Source: Paguma larvata
Lineage: Eukaryota; Chordata; Mammalia; Carnivora; Viverridae
Length of the DNA: 64,000 nt
Assembly: GCA_030068075.1 (NCBI GenBank)
Contig: CM057823.1
Coordinates: forward strand, 12,248,485-12,312,484
Reading direction: 5' to 3'
Every line of letters begins with the position of its first letter. The first letter of the stretch is position 1. This document shows, piece by piece, positions 11,275 through 23,535 of this stretch. The notes below the pieces were generated by a model. It made no database searches. It worked only from the letters and a program-made list of their open reading frames with translations, and had not been told where the DNA came from. The position numbers and the translations under genes are program-made.

Positions 11275-12004
11275 TAATATACTTTGATTTGGTTTGCTCT
11301 GGACTTCCTGGAACCAGCCCACCCATCTATCTACCATTGTCTGCTACTTTTCCGTCTTTATCACTTTTTGAAAGGCTGCCCTTAAACAACATACACCTGG
11401 GATTTTTTTTTTCTATTTTTTTTGTTTTGAATCGCCCAATTGAACAGGTCTGTCTTTCAATAGGGTAATTCATCTCATTCACAGTTAGTGTAAGAACATG
11501 AGTTTTCTCTTTCATCTTACTTTGATTAGTATTCATCTTATTTACTTCAGTTTCTTCTTATTCTCTTTTCATTTTTCCCAATTGGCTGAAATTACCATTC
11601 ATACTTTTTTCCTATAACCAATGACAAAATTTCACTTTTTTTCCATCCTATTACCATACTATCTCAGCAAAATAATATGACAATATTCCTTCCCCATCAA
11701 GTCCCTACATTTGCACTGTCCTTCTCCCTAGCAAGGCAAAAGTCAGAGGGTTTCTACTTCCCCACCCTTCTACATACTGTTTTTTGATATGACATGGTTT
11801 TAGTTACAGCCTATTAGTTTACTTGGTATTGCTCTTCTATTTCAAGTATCCTTACTATTTTCTTAACATTTATGTTATAAATTTTATCATCCATTTTAAT
11901 ATAAATGTATTTATAAATTTAAATATATATGCAAATATGTATTGTTCACTATAGCTTCCTCTTCCCTTCATCTTACGCTTCCTGAATCGATGTTTTGTGT
12001 TTTT

Positions 12005-12360
12005 TTTTAATTTATTCATTGTCAAGTTAGCTAACATAGAGTATCATCTTGGCTTCACGAGTAGATTCCCATGATTCATCGCTTACATACAACACCCAGT
12101 GCTCTTTCCAACAAGTGCCCTCTGCAATGCTCATCACTCACCTTCCCTATCACCCCCAACTTCCCACCTCCATCAACTCTCAGTTTGTGCTCTGTAGTTA
12201 ACAGTCTTGTGATTTTGACTCCCTCTCTGTATCTTATTTTTCCTTCCTTTCCCCTATGTCCATCTGTTTGCTGTCTTAAATTCCACCTATGAATGAAATC
12301 ATGTATCTTTCTCTGACTGACTTATTTCACTTAGCATAACACAGAGAGCTCTTCAAATTA
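12005..12360 (-). mobile_element. L1 3' UTR fragment, antisense
   Basis: Carnivore L1 3'-end phrases in reverse (GAGTAGATTCCCATGATTCA, CTCTGACTGACTTATTTCAC, CACTTAGCATAA). Confidence 0.7.
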
Positions 12361-12689
12361 TTTTCTTCAGGTAGAATATGTAGGTAATAAACTCTGATCC
12401 CCTGCATATGTGAAAATGTATTTTTCCAAATAGAAGAATTATGTGTTAGCTGATTACAACAGTTCCTCAGTAGTCTATATTCTCTTATTGTCTTCTACCT
12501 TTTGATACTGCAAATAAGAAATCCATTGTTTCCCTGATACCTTTTCTCTTATGAGTAATCTCTATTTCCCATCTGAGAGCTTAAAAGAGTTTCATGGATG
12601 TTTATATTTTAAGGTGTGTAAGACTAAACTTTATTCTCCCTGGGATCACGACCCTTTCCATGTCTTTTTCTTAAAATCAGAAAAATTTC

Positions 12690-13020
12690 CCCACGTTATA
12701 AGTTGAATTGTATCCCTCCCCCAAAAAAAGATATGTTGGAGTCCTAACTTCCAGTAAGTACTTCAGCATGTGGCTCTTTATTTGGAAACAGAGTCTTTGC
12801 AGCGGTAAATCAAATTTTAACAAGGTTATTACAGTGGTCTCTAATCCAAACTGAGTGCTGTCCTTATGAAAAGGGGAAATGTGGACACAGAGACAGGCAT
12901 GCATAGAGAGAAGATGATGTGAAGAAACACAGGGAGAGAGTCATCTATAGATGACTAGATGAACAGATTGAAACAGATCCCTCCTCCATAGCCCTCAGAA
13001 GGAAACAGCTCTGCCAACAA
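12690..13020 (+). mobile_element. MLT1-like (MaLR) LTR fragment
   Basis: Conserved MLT1 wording: AGTTGAATTGTATCCC, GATATGTTGGAGTCCTAA, GTCCTTATGAAAAGG and GACACAGAGACA. The 3' end is cut by a SINE. An old non-coding LTR. Confidence 0.65.
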
Positions 13021-13177
13021 CCCCACATCGGGCTCTGTGCTGATGGCTCGGAGCCTGGAGCCTGCTTCGGATTCTGTGTCTCCCTCTCTCTCTGCCCTTC
13101 CCCTGCTCACACTCTGTCTCTATGTCTCTCAAAAATAAATAAATGTTAAAAAAAAAAAATTAAAAAAAAAAAAAAAG
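13021..13177 (+). mobile_element. SINEC_Fc-like SINE, 5'-truncated
   Basis: Begins at CCCCACATCGGGCTCTGTG, lacking the tRNA-like head; young-looking body and long A tail. Confidence 0.9.
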
Positions 13178-13299
13178 AATTAATCTTACCAAAAAAAACC
13201 AGCACTCCTTAGAAAGATTCCCATATAAGGACAGTCATACTTGTTATACATAACAGTATTCAAAATACATATTATATAATGTAATATAAAATATTTATA

Positions 13300-13930
13300 A
13301 TGATAAAGAGTTGAAAACAGGTCCAACAGTGGTAAAAAGAGCTAAATAATAAATTATGATACATCCATAAAACAGAGCACTATGTAGCCATTAAAAACAT
13401 ATTCTTGGGGCACCTACTTGGCTCAGTTGGTTGAACACCCAACTTTGGCTCAGATCATGATCTCGCAGTTTGTGAGTTCGAGCCCCATATAAGGCTCACT
13501 TCTGTCAGCCTGTCAGCACAGAGCCCGTTTCGGATCCTCTGTTACCCCTATCTGCCCCCCTTGTTTGCGCTCTCCCAAAAATAAATAAATATTTTTAAAA
13601 AATTTTAACATATTCTTATAATTTATCAAGTGAAAAAGCAAGTCAGACTCTAATTTTACACAATAAATGTGTGTATTTCTATGTGTATATATACATATTC
13701 TATAGAGACATGTATATATACATATACATATATACGCATATGTATATATGTTCATACATATGCATATGTTTACATATTATATATTTTTAAAGGTCTGGAG
13801 CAACGTATACCAAAATATTAGCGGTTACCCCACAACTGATGATAGTTTTTAATTTTCTTCTTTATACTTTTCTAAACGTTCCAAATTTTCTATAAGAACA
13901 TATATTGCATTTGGCAAACAGGAGAGAAAA
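13300..13930 (+). mobile_element. Ancient L1M 3' fragment with TA/CATA microsatellite
   Basis: Remnants of ORF2 end (ACTATGTAGCCATTAAAAAC) and 3' UTR (AAATTTTCTATAAGAACATA); an alternating TATATACATA tract lies at 13,675-13,790. Split by a SINE. Confidence 0.5.
13407..13606 (+). mobile_element. SINEC_Fc-like SINE
   Basis: Perfect 11-base duplication AACATATTCTT (13396-13406, 13607-13617). Confidence 0.94.
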
Positions 13931-14736
13931 GTATGCCAATAAAAGAGGGAAAGGTTTGTTTTTTTTTTAAATGAACAACCAAGCCTACATTTTTGTATAC
14001 TACAGAATAAGAGTTAGTCAACTCTTTCTCTAAAGAGTCAGATAATAAATATTCTAGTCAGACATTGTGGCACAGATGCCATAAGTAATACCTAAATAAG
14101 CACAGCTATGTTCTAATAATTTTTTAAAGACAATGAAATCTAGATTTATACAAATTTCACAAAATCTTCTTTTTTTTTTAGCCACTTAAAAATGTGAAAC
14201 CCATTTAGCTCACAGTGCCAAAGCAGGCAGCAAATCAAGTGTGCTACTGGTACCAATACCAATGCTACTGGTATTAATAACTACAGCTATTTTTTCATTA
14301 CTATAATACACTGATAAAATACTTAGTAAGAATACTTCTTAATAAAACCTTTTTGATATATTACCTGCAAAATGAAATTCATGATAAAGGAAAGAGTGGG
14401 CTTACTATAGAGGGTTGGTAATAATAGCCATTTATGTTAAGAGATTATCTCCCCAAATTATGAATTATGTTTTGAAAATATTCATCTTAAATGATTTTAT
14501 TTGACATCAATCAGACAGTAGGACGAGCTATCTACTGAGCACAGTTCAAGTGCCTTTTAGTTCATGGCAATAAAAATACACCTATAAGATTCAAAATTTA
14601 AGTTAGACCAAATACAGGAAAATTAGGACCAACTGCATCCCGTATTAACTAAGAAGGGATAGCTTTTTAATCACCTAGCTTTTAAACTATACCTACACTG
14701 TCAGAGTAGAAATTCATCTCAAGAGTACAACATTTT
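13931..14736. other. WRN intron 1: probable ancient repeat, otherwise unique
   Basis: 14,015-14,245 resembles a mammalian-wide element (AGAGTCAGATAATAAATATT, GCCACTTAAAAATGTGAAAC) of uncertain class. Nothing else recognised. Confidence 0.35.
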
Positions 14737-14914
14737 GGGTGCATGGGTGGCTCAGTCGGTTAAGTGTCCTACTCTGGACTCTGGCTCAGATCATGATCTC
14801 ACAGTTTGGGAGTTCAAGCCCCACATGGGGCTCTGAGCCGATGGTGCCGAATCTGCTCAGGATTCTCTCTCTCTTCTCTGTGCTTCCTGCTCTCAAAATA
14901 AATAAATAAATAAA
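14737..14914 (+). mobile_element. SINEC_Fc-like SINE
   Basis: Perfect 16-base duplication AAGAGTACAACATTTT (14721-14736, 14915-14930). Confidence 0.95.
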
Positions 14915-14930
14915 AAGAGTACAACATTTT

Positions 14931-15424
14931 GCCACTTAGAATGCTATCATCTTCTAGAGAATGGAGAAACTAACTCCTGTTTCTTAGAAAGCTGGGTTTC
15001 AGTGGAGCTCAGAGACGTCTTTGTTCCTAAAACCTTTAACTAAGCTAAGGAAATTAATACTTACTGTTACCATGGTAACTGACTTGCCTAACTGCTATAG
15101 GGCTAAACTGAGTAAAGTATCCCAACCTTTTTGAAAAGTGTTTTAAAAAAACAACAAAACACTATTAAGTTACATGATACCTAGAGATACCCATTTCACG
15201 TCCAGGAAAAATTTTTAGTAAGTAGTTTGGTGTTTAACTGATAGGCAATTATATTGTTTACTATGAACACATTGTTACCTACTATCTAAAATAGTTCACT
15301 TCTATTTGTTGAAAATATGTAAAGGTTAATCTGATAAAATGTTTTTATAAATTTTGATTATTTAGTTAAAAATCGAGAATGTTTACAACGACTCAGAAAC
15401 TTGCTAACCAAATATCATAAAAGA
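14931..15424. other. WRN intron 1, no feature seen
   Basis: AT-rich unique sequence; no recognisable gene or repeat. Confidence 0.5.
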
Positions 15425-15437
15425 GTAGTCATAGTAT

Positions 15438-15654
15438 GGGGCACCTGGGTGGCTAGGTTGGTTGAATGTCCAGCTTCAGCTCAGGTCATGATCTCATGGT
15501 TCATGAGTTCAAGCCCTGTACTGGGCTCCATGAGATCTAACAGCTCAGAGCCTGGAGCCTGCTTCAGATTCTGTCTCGCGCTCTCTCTGCCCCTCCCCTG
15601 CTCACGGCTCTGTCTCTCTCTCAAAAATACATATTAAAAAAAAATTCTTTTTAA
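15438..15654 (+). mobile_element. SINEC_Fc-like SINE
   Basis: Target repeats GTAGTCATAGTAT / GTAGTCATGGTAT. Confidence 0.94.
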
Positions 15655-15872
15655 GTAGTCATGGTATATAAGCTATAATTTCAGTTTCTCACTTTGGGCA
15701 TTTACGCAAATTTTACAAATATCCATTAAGTTTTACAATATTTCTCTGAGGAAAAAACTCTATGATCATCACTGTATAACAAAGGAATTTCTATCACAAA
15801 GAAAAACGAGTAACAAAGACTAACTGATTTTGCAAGTTAGCAGACTACTCTCGTATTAAAATTGGATGATGA

Positions 15873-16099
15873 GGGGCACCTGGGTGACTCAGTCAGTTAA
15901 GTGTCCAAGTTTGGCTCAGGTCATGATCTCGCGGTTTGTGAGTTCAAGTCCCACACTGGGCTCTGTGCTGACGGCTCAGAGCCTGGAGCCTGCTTCAGAT
16001 TATGTGTCTCCCCCTCTCTCTGTCCCTCCCCTACTCATGCTCTCTTTCTCTCTGTGTCTCTCGATAATAAATAAAAACATTTAAAAAATTAAAAAAAAA
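15873..16099 (+). mobile_element. SINEC_Fc-like SINE
   Basis: Full copy with the CT body and AATAAATAAAAACATT tail. Confidence 0.93.
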
Positions 16100-16111
16100 T
16101 TATATTATGAA

Positions 16112-16306
16112 GGGGCGACTGGATGGCTCAGTCAGTTAAGGGTCTGACTCTTGATTTTGGCTCAGATCATGATCTCACAGTTTGTGAGTTCAAGCCCTGC
16201 ATCAGTGCAGAGCCTGCCTAGGGTTCTCCCTCTCCTTCTCTCTCAGCCCCTCCTCTGCTTGCGTGTGCTCTCTCTCTCTCTTTTGAAATAAATACATAAA
16301 CTTAAA
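16112..16306 (+). mobile_element. SINEC_Fc-like SINE
   Basis: Head GGGGCGACTGGATGGCTCAG; adjacent to the previous copy. Confidence 0.92.
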
Positions 16307-16749
16307 AAATTATGTAATGAAGAGGCAGAAAAGTTGAGTGGAAAGAAATCTAGGCTTGGAGTCAGAAAACCTAGGCTCCCATGTTGCTTTGTGTCAAGAA
16401 AAATTATCCAAAAGTTAAGTTAAAAGAGAAGGCAGGACATCCTTTCAATGTCATATAGAAGCACCATTCCATCCAAAGATTACTTCATTAGACTTTATAT
16501 GACCTGCTATTTACTACTGATTAAAAACTGAGACCCTGTGAAGTCACTTGTTAACTTGTAAATTTTTGTCTAGTAAAGAAGCAACTGAATTCTATCAGGT
16601 AGAAATGAAAATCTCTGTAGGGACAGCTTTGTATCTAACCCAGCAACTTTATTCCAAAGTTCTTTCTCCAATGTATATACGTAAAGGTAAATTTTATAGG
16701 TCACCGTAACTAGGTTAAGGGGTTACCTGGCCCGGAGCAGGTTAAACAT
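16307..16749. other. WRN intron 1, no feature seen
   Basis: Unique AT-rich sequence between a SINE and an LTR. Confidence 0.5.
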
Positions 16750-17398
16750 TATTTCTAAGTGTGTCTGGGAGGATGTTTCCAGAGGAAATTAGCATTTGAA
16801 TAGAACTTTGTAAAGATGCTCTCACCAACAAGAGGGGCATAATCCAATCCGCTGAGAACCTCAATAGGACAAAAAGGCAGGGGGCGGGCAAATCTGCTCT
16901 CCACTTGAGCTGAGACATCCATCTTCTCTTGCCCCTCCCACATCACACTCCTCAGTTCTTGGACCCTCTGACGAGGAGGGAGACTTAGGCCACTGGCTCC
17001 TCTGGTTCTCAGGCCTCCAGATTTAGACTAGAACTATACCACTGATTTTCCCAGACCTCCAGCTTGCTTATGGCAAACTGTGGAATTTCTAGGCCTCCAT
17101 AATTGCATGAACCAATCCCTCATAATAAATGTCTTTCTAGAGGTGCCTGGGTGGCTCAGTCGTTAATAAGTTAAGCGTCCAACTCCTGATTTTGGCTCAG
17201 GTCATGATCTCACAGTTTGGGAGTTCCAGCCCTGTGTTGGGCTTTGCACTGACAGTTTCTCTCTCTCCCTCTCTCTCTGCCACTCCCCCATCACTCATGC
17301 TCTCTCTCTCAAAATAGATAAATAAACTTAAAAAAATATCTTTCTATATATCTATATATATCCTACTGGTTCTGTTTTTCTGGAGAACCTAATACAAT
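16750..17398 (+). mobile_element. MLT2-like (ERVL) LTR, split by a SINE
   Basis: ERVL LTR wording: TTAGCATTTGAATAGA, CATAATCCAATCCGCTGAG, CCTCCATAATTGCATGAACC, then after the SINE CCTACTGGTTCTGTTTTTCT and GGAGAACCTAATACAAT. No internal viral region adjoins. Confidence 0.6.
17140..17333 (+). mobile_element. SINEC_Fc-like SINE
   Basis: Flanked by ATGTCTTTCTA / ATATCTTTCTA within the LTR. Confidence 0.93.
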
Positions 17399-17712
17399 AT
17401 ATAATCTTTGTTTCTCTTTGAACCAATTTTATTTCCTGCTGGTTCCCTCATTAGTGACCTGAATGTGACATATATTCATTCTATATTTGTATGAGAATCA
17501 GTCCTTAATATTTTGGAAAATTACACTTTGACAATGGCCACTTAAGCATGCATGTGACTTTGGACAAGTCACTTTACTTTTCTGTTTTCATTTCCTCGTC
17601 TGTAACGTGGGATTAAATTCCTAATATATCACTTATTACATTATTATTATATATAGTACTTGCCTGACTATGGCATCAATATAAAATACAGTGATAAACA
17701 GGATGTTACATC

Positions 17713-17938
17713 CTTTTTTAATTTTTTTTTTAAGTTTATTCATTTTTGAGAGAGAGAGAGACAGAGTGTGAGCATGGGAGGGGCAGAGAGAAAGAAAGCT
17801 AAACACAGAATCCAAAGCAGACTCCAGGCTCTGAGCTGTCAGCACAGAGCCCAATGCAGGGCTCGAACTCAAGAACCATAAGATCATGACCCGAGCAGAG
17901 GTCGGACACTTAATCGACTGAGCCACCCGGGCGCCCCG
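17713..17938 (-). mobile_element. SINEC_Fc-like SINE
   Basis: Perfect 13-base duplication AGGATGTTACATC (17700-17712, 17939-17951). Confidence 0.95.
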
Positions 17939-17984
17939 AGGATGTTACATCTTTTAACCTACAGTTATACTTAAGATGGTATAT

Positions 17985-18590
17985 TGATAGTGTTAGCTAG
18001 GATGCAACAGAAAGTTACTCAAATCAGAGTTCTGAAAGCGATGAAGCAGAAGGGAGGAAGGGAAGGGACAAAAGCAGGGAAGAATGTGTTCTGTTTTGCA
18101 GAACCAGCAATGTGGCCAAGGAGACACCCAGCCGGATTGTTTCACCTGGTAGGCCCCTGTGGGGGGTTTCATCTGATAGCTTCTTATGTGAGCCAGTCTG
18201 AGCCCTTGCGGATGAGTTGAGGACCTGCGCAGAATGAGTTGAGGACCTTTAGCTGGTAACTAGCTCCTCCTACGGGAGGAGTTTTCTGCCATTTTTTGAA
18301 CAGACGATGTACGCACTAGCATACTGACATGCTAGGCGTGCACAACTGAAGTAAAGTGTCTAAGTAACAGAATATGTATAAGTTCCTTACAGTATATGCA
18401 AGCTCACCACCTCTACCCCCAAATACACAGAATAAAAGTGTACAACCCCACAGGAAGGCAGTGCTTTGAGAGCTAACTCCATGTCTCCTTACTTATAACA
18501 GATAATAAAAAGTTCTTTGCCTTCAATACTTCCTTGGGTTGGGTTCAATTTAATGCACCCCAAGAGGCAAATCCCATGAGTTCAGTTATA
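17985..18590 (+). mobile_element. Possible solitary ERV LTR
   Basis: GC-richer than its surroundings; carries AATAAAA at 18430 and ATAATAAAAAGTTCTTTGCC near 18500, a typical R/U5 end of gammaretrovirus-related LTRs. Also present: a GAGTTGAGGACCT direct repeat (18213 and 18236) and a CTCCTCC/GGGAGGAG hairpin (18264). No coding region. Could instead be unique sequence; edges are uncertain. Confidence 0.4.
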
Positions 18591-18622
18591 AGAGAAATTA
18601 TGATAGATCTTCTACTGCTATT

Positions 18623-18842
18623 TTATTTTAAAAATTTTTTTAATCTTTGTTTATTTTTGAGAAAGAGAGACAGAGTACGAGCAGGGGAGGGGCAGAGAGA
18701 GAGAAAGGCACAGAATCCAAAGCAGGTTCCAGACTCCAAAGTGTCAGCACAGAGCCCGACACGGGGCTCGAACTCAAGAAATGCGAATTAATGACCTGAG
18801 CCAAAGTCGGATATCCAACCGACTGAGCCACCCAGGTGCCCC
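18623..18842 (-). mobile_element. SINEC_Fc-like SINE
   Basis: Perfect 17-base duplication GATCTTCTACTGCTATT (18606-18622, 18843-18859). Confidence 0.96.
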
Positions 18843-18859
18843 GATCTTCTACTGCTATT

Positions 18860-19554
18860 ATACCTCATTCCCTTTAGTGTACTGAGAGGAATCAAATGGA
18901 GATACCAAATTCATACCAACTAGACAGGCATATAAATTTATCAAAATTAATTAAGCATGGAAGTGCTTCATCAACAGAATGTTCTTTTAAATGATAAAGT
19001 CAAATAGAGGAGAGAAAATGGATTCATTTTCCAAAAAGACTTCATTCTTATCCATCAGACCTGATCCAAGGAGTACTAAATTTCAACATGCATCCATTTT
19101 TTTCTCTGTAACTATACTGTAAAAGCTATATTTAGGATATTTCCAAATACAATCTAAATAGCAACAGCAATAGTCATATACTCACCTTTTCGTATGTGTA
19201 CAAAATAATACGAATGAATTAAAAAAGAAAGTGTCAATAACTTATAAGTTATAAAATGGGATTAATAAGTGTTTTCAAAATAATCTAACACAGAGCACTT
19301 ATAAAACCGGCTTAAATGCTTCAGCAATTCAATGTGGTTATCAAAGCCTTAATTTTGCTTAGAATCTCTGGGTTTCACCTATATAGTTATATTCTTTTTA
19401 CTGAGAGGCAGCTTCTAGTCAAAACGTCTTTCAAATTTAATCAACAATGCAATGAACTTTAAAAATTCTGGGTTTGCATAAAACTCCTAAAGGAAAAGAG
19501 GCAGTTAACTCTTAGACATCGATCTTAGCAATATTTTGGGGAACTGAATTCTCA
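18860..19554. other. WRN intron 1, no feature seen
   Basis: AT-rich unique sequence. Confidence 0.5.
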
Positions 19555-20538
19555 GGCAAGGGCAACAAAACCAAAAAACGACTGAGACTGCATCAAACTA
19601 AAAAGCTTTTGCACAGTAAAGGAAACCACCAACAAAACAAAAAAAGCAATCTATTAAATAGAACAAGATATTTGCAAATGATATATCCAATAAAAGGTTA
19701 GCATCCAAAATATACAAAGAAATCATGCAACTCAACACCAAAAATAAAACTGATTTTAAAAATGGGCAGAGGATCTAAACAGACATTTTTCCAAAGAAGA
19801 CATACAGATGGTCAACAGACACATGAGAAAGATGCTCAGCATCTCTAATCATCAGGGAAATGCAAATCAAAACCACGAGATATCACCTCACATATGTCAG
19901 AATGGTTAGTATCAAAAAGAAGAAATAACAAGTGTTGGTAAGAATGTAGAGAAAAGGAAACCCTTGTGCACTGTTGGTGGGAATGTAAATTGTACATGTA
20001 GCCACTATAGAAAACAGTATAGACGTACCTCAAAAAATTAAAAACAGTAATATCACACAATCCAGGAATTTCACAACTGGGTATTTATTCAAAGAAAATA
20101 AAAACACTAATTCAAAAGGATGCACCCCTATGTTTATCACAGCATTATATACAATACCCAAGATAGGGAAGAAACCTGAGTGTCCATCTGTGGATGAATG
20201 GACAAAGAAGATGTGGTGTGGAATGGAATACTACTCAGCCATAAAAAAAAGAATGAAATCTTGCCATTTGCAACACCACTGATGGCCCTGGAGGGTATTT
20301 TGCTAAGTGAAACAATTCAAAGAAAGACAAACCATATGATTTCACTTACATATGAAATCTGAGAAACAAAACAAAACAAAACATGACCAAACATACAAAA
20401 AAAAAGTGGCAACAAGTCTCATAAATACAAAAAGCAAAGTGGTGGCTGCCATAGGGAATATAGTTAATAACATTAGAATAACTTTGTATGACAGATGTTA
20501 ACTATACTTGCCGTGGTGAACATTTTGTAATGTGCATA

Positions 20539-21050
20539 TAGCTGACCCTTGAACATGAGGGTTACGGGCACCAACCCGCCACACAGTCAAAAATCCACGT
20601 ATACTGTTTTACTCCCCCAAAACTTAACAACTAATAGCCAACTGCTGACAGGAAGCCTTACTGATACTAGAAACAAGTAACAAATATTTTGTGTGTTATA
20701 TGTATAAAGTAAGCTAGCAAAAAGAAAATTTAATTGAGAAAATCATAAGGTGGAGCGCCTGGGTGGGTCATTTGGTTGAGCATCCAACTCTTGATTTCGG
20801 TCCAAGTCATGATCTCACAGTCATGACATCAGGCCCTGCACTGGGCTCCCTGCTTGAGATTCTTTCTCTCCCTCTCTCCCTCCCAACTTGCTCTCGTGTA
20901 CTCTCTCTCTCTTAAAAAAAAGAGAGAGAGAAAAGAAAAAAAATCATTAAGAAAAATATATTATGGTATTGTGCTATATTTATCACAAAAAAAAATTCAC
21001 GTGCGAGTGGATGTACTCCATTCAAACCCACGTTGCTCAAGAGCCAACTG
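20539..21050. mobile_element. TA-flanked TIR DNA transposon inside L1, carrying a SINE
   Basis: The left end TAGCTGACCCTTGAACATG and the reverse of the right end (CAGTTGGCTCTTGAGCAACG) are imperfect inverted repeats, with TA on both sides (20537-20538, 21051-21052). Typical of mariner/Tigger-type non-autonomous elements; the family name is not certain. Confidence 0.75.
20750..20940 (+). mobile_element. SINEC_Fc-like SINE nested in the transposon
   Basis: Flanks AAATCATAAG / AAATCATTAAG; third layer of an L1-transposon-SINE nest. Confidence 0.92.
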
Positions 21051-21133
21051 TAAATGTTGAATCTCTTGTTTTGTACACCTGAAACTAATAATATTGTATG
21101 TCAACTGTATCAATTTAAAAAAATTCTAGATTT

Positions 21134-21353
21134 AGGGGTACCTGGGTGGCTCAGTTCATTAAGCATCCAACTTTTGATTTTGGTTTAGGTCATGATCTCA
21201 TGGCTACTGAGACTGAGCCCCCGCCTTGGGGCTCTGCACTGCCAGGAAGGAGCCTGCTTGAGATTTTCTCTCTGTCTGTCCCTCTCTGGCTCGCACTAGC
21301 AAGCACAGGCACCTGTGCTCTCTCTCTCTATCAAAAATAAATAAACATTAAAA
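21134..21353 (+). mobile_element. SINEC_Fc-like SINE
   Basis: Flanks AAATTCTAGATTT / AAATTCTGGGTTT, at the L1 tail. Confidence 0.93.
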
Positions 21354-21366
21354 AAATTCTGGGTTT

Positions 21367-23007
21367 GATTTATTTTTATTTATTATGTTATATATTTTCT
21401 AAAAATTATAACGTCATCTTTTGAGTGTACCTATACTTACCAATACACTAGCAACTAGTTAATAGATATATATACACACACAAATATATACACATATACC
21501 CAATCTATAATTCATTTTAGAAGATATAATTTATATGGTATTCTGTACTGTTTTTGAGAATTCTTACTACTTTTCAATGTACTACTAGGAATAGGAGGGG
21601 GTAGAGGAAAACAAGAGAAACCAAAAAATCCATGACAAAGCCCTCATTAAATCCCTAATTAAAGAGGCTTTCAAGACTTTCATTAATCTATTGCTAGACT
21701 TTTGCTAATCTTAATTTCCTCCCAAATAACCCAGGCAAGCAAACTAGAAAAGCTAAATAAAACCACCTATTAGCATTTGGTTTGACTAGATAGTAAGTTA
21801 ATGAAATTTTAAAAAGTAATAGAATGTTTTTTTGAGAGACCTATTTCTTTATTATAGATAGACAGCCACCAAATTTTCATAATTGTCAAATATTATATAA
21901 TATGATTCATATTAATAAAGTATAAATAAAAATTTGTATTAATAAAGGCAATTGAAATAAAGTGTAAATGAAACCAAATAAATATAATAAAATGCCATTA
22001 AAACGCTAACAACAGCGGAAAGGATAAAGCCTCATTCTATGCTGTGTCATTGTGAGAAGCCGCACTGCCCATAAACCACGAACAAGACTTGACCTGAACT
22101 GAATCCATAGCTCAGTGAAGTGCTTTATAACTGAATTTCACTATCCAACTGAATAATTCATTATTTTTAATGAATTTCCTCTGTTCTGTAAGTAGCTACA
22201 GCCAGTCAGCTGAAATCAACCATTATAAAATGGGAGAAACTGCAGAGAAAGTTTTCAAGTAAGTCAATTTAAAACTTGCTTAGGCTGCCTATTTTTCCTT
22301 TTACATTTATTACTGTTACTTCACATGGCCTGAGATGAAATTTTATAGGACTCATTATCAAGTGTACTTTGATGGCTGCCTACCCACGATCCATTCCATC
22401 CTGCACCCTTTTTACAGTACATTTAATTTAGAAAAGACCAGTGATTTACCCATAAAGCCAGTATGCTTCAGGAAAGCTGCCCTCACTCTGAGCTCCCATA
22501 AGAAACCCAAGTGACCTAAAGGTAATCTCTTTTCCTTTGCCACAATGATGATTCGGAAATGCAGGTTAAACTCAAGGCATTCCCCCAAATTTGGCTTAAG
22601 AATAAAATATACAACCTAATTTAGGCCAATGAGACACAAGAATAAGGATCCTAAAAATAATACTGTCTTGGACTGGAAGGAAAGCAATTTGAAGAGATGC
22701 CCTCCATCTGAGAATGTGAACCTTGGGTCGTCTATGGCCATTTTGCCACTACAATGGAAGTCAGCTTGAAGAGAAAGCCAACTTAAATAGAAAGCCAACA
22801 CACAGGAGGCAAAGATGAGAATGGAGTCACAGTCAATGGACAAAGCTAGTCTAACTACTCAGCCCTGCCTTAGCCTTCAGGTTACATTTTAATAATAAAT
22901 GTCCTTATTTTTTAAGCCTGTTGAAAGAAGTTTTCTGTGCCTGCATTCTAGGTAACACACAAATATAACTGAAAATAAAATTGTGTGGTTAATCCTTTTC
23001 TTTAATT
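21367..23007. other. WRN intron 1: unique sequence with possible ancient repeat
   Basis: A short TA/CA microsatellite lies at about 21,460-21,505. 22,350-22,940 looks like a degraded mammalian interspersed element (GGCCATTTTGCCACTACAAT, GAGAATGGAGTCACAG), family unknown. Remainder unassigned. Confidence 0.4.
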
Positions 23008-23311
23008 CCTGATCTTAAGCCCTGAACAACACAATGGACCAGATGGGCTTGACAGCCCATTCTTGTCCGGAAGCAATGGAATTCACTTTCTTCTCAAATG
23101 CACATAGTATATGGTCCAAGATAGATCATATACTGGGTCACAAAGAAGCCCTCAATAAATATAAAAGAATTAAGATCATACTGTGCACACTTTCAGATCA
23201 CAATGCTATGAAACTTGAAATCAACCACAGGAAAACCCCCGAAAGCATGGAGGCTAAAGAACATCCTACTAAAGAACAAATGAGTCAACCACGCAATTAG
23301 AAAAGAAATTT

Positions 23312-23535
23312 TATTTTTTTTTAATAATTTTTTTAATGTTTATTTATTTTTGAGACATAGAGAAAGAGCGTGAGCAGGAGAAGGGCAGAGAGAGAAGGAG
23401 ACACAGAATTCGAAGCAGGCTCCAAGTTCTGAGCTGTCAGCACAGAGCCCGATGCGGGGCTCGAACTCACAGACCGCGAGATCATGACCTGAGCTGAAGT
23501 CGGCCGCTTAACCGACTGAGCCACCCAAGCGCCCC
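23312..23535 (-). mobile_element. SINEC_Fc-like SINE in L1 ORF2
   Basis: Antisense, well preserved; flanked by AGAAAT-type short repeats. Confidence 0.94.

Larger units (their letters stand above)
19555..21120 (+). mobile_element. L1 ORF2 3' end and 3' UTR, interrupted
   Basis: ORF2 end phrases (AATGGGCAGAGGATCTAAAC, TTTCCAAAGAAGACATACAG, CACTGTTGGTGGGAATG) and the 3' UTR to TGTACACCTGAAACTAATAA. Broken frames, so an old copy. A TA-flanked transposon (20539-21050) divides the 3' UTR; the two halves rejoin in consensus order. Confidence 0.8.

Noticed and set aside
11064..11468. 134-codon frame spanning a SINE and its flank
   Set aside because: Mostly SINE and low-complexity translation; no recognisable protein.
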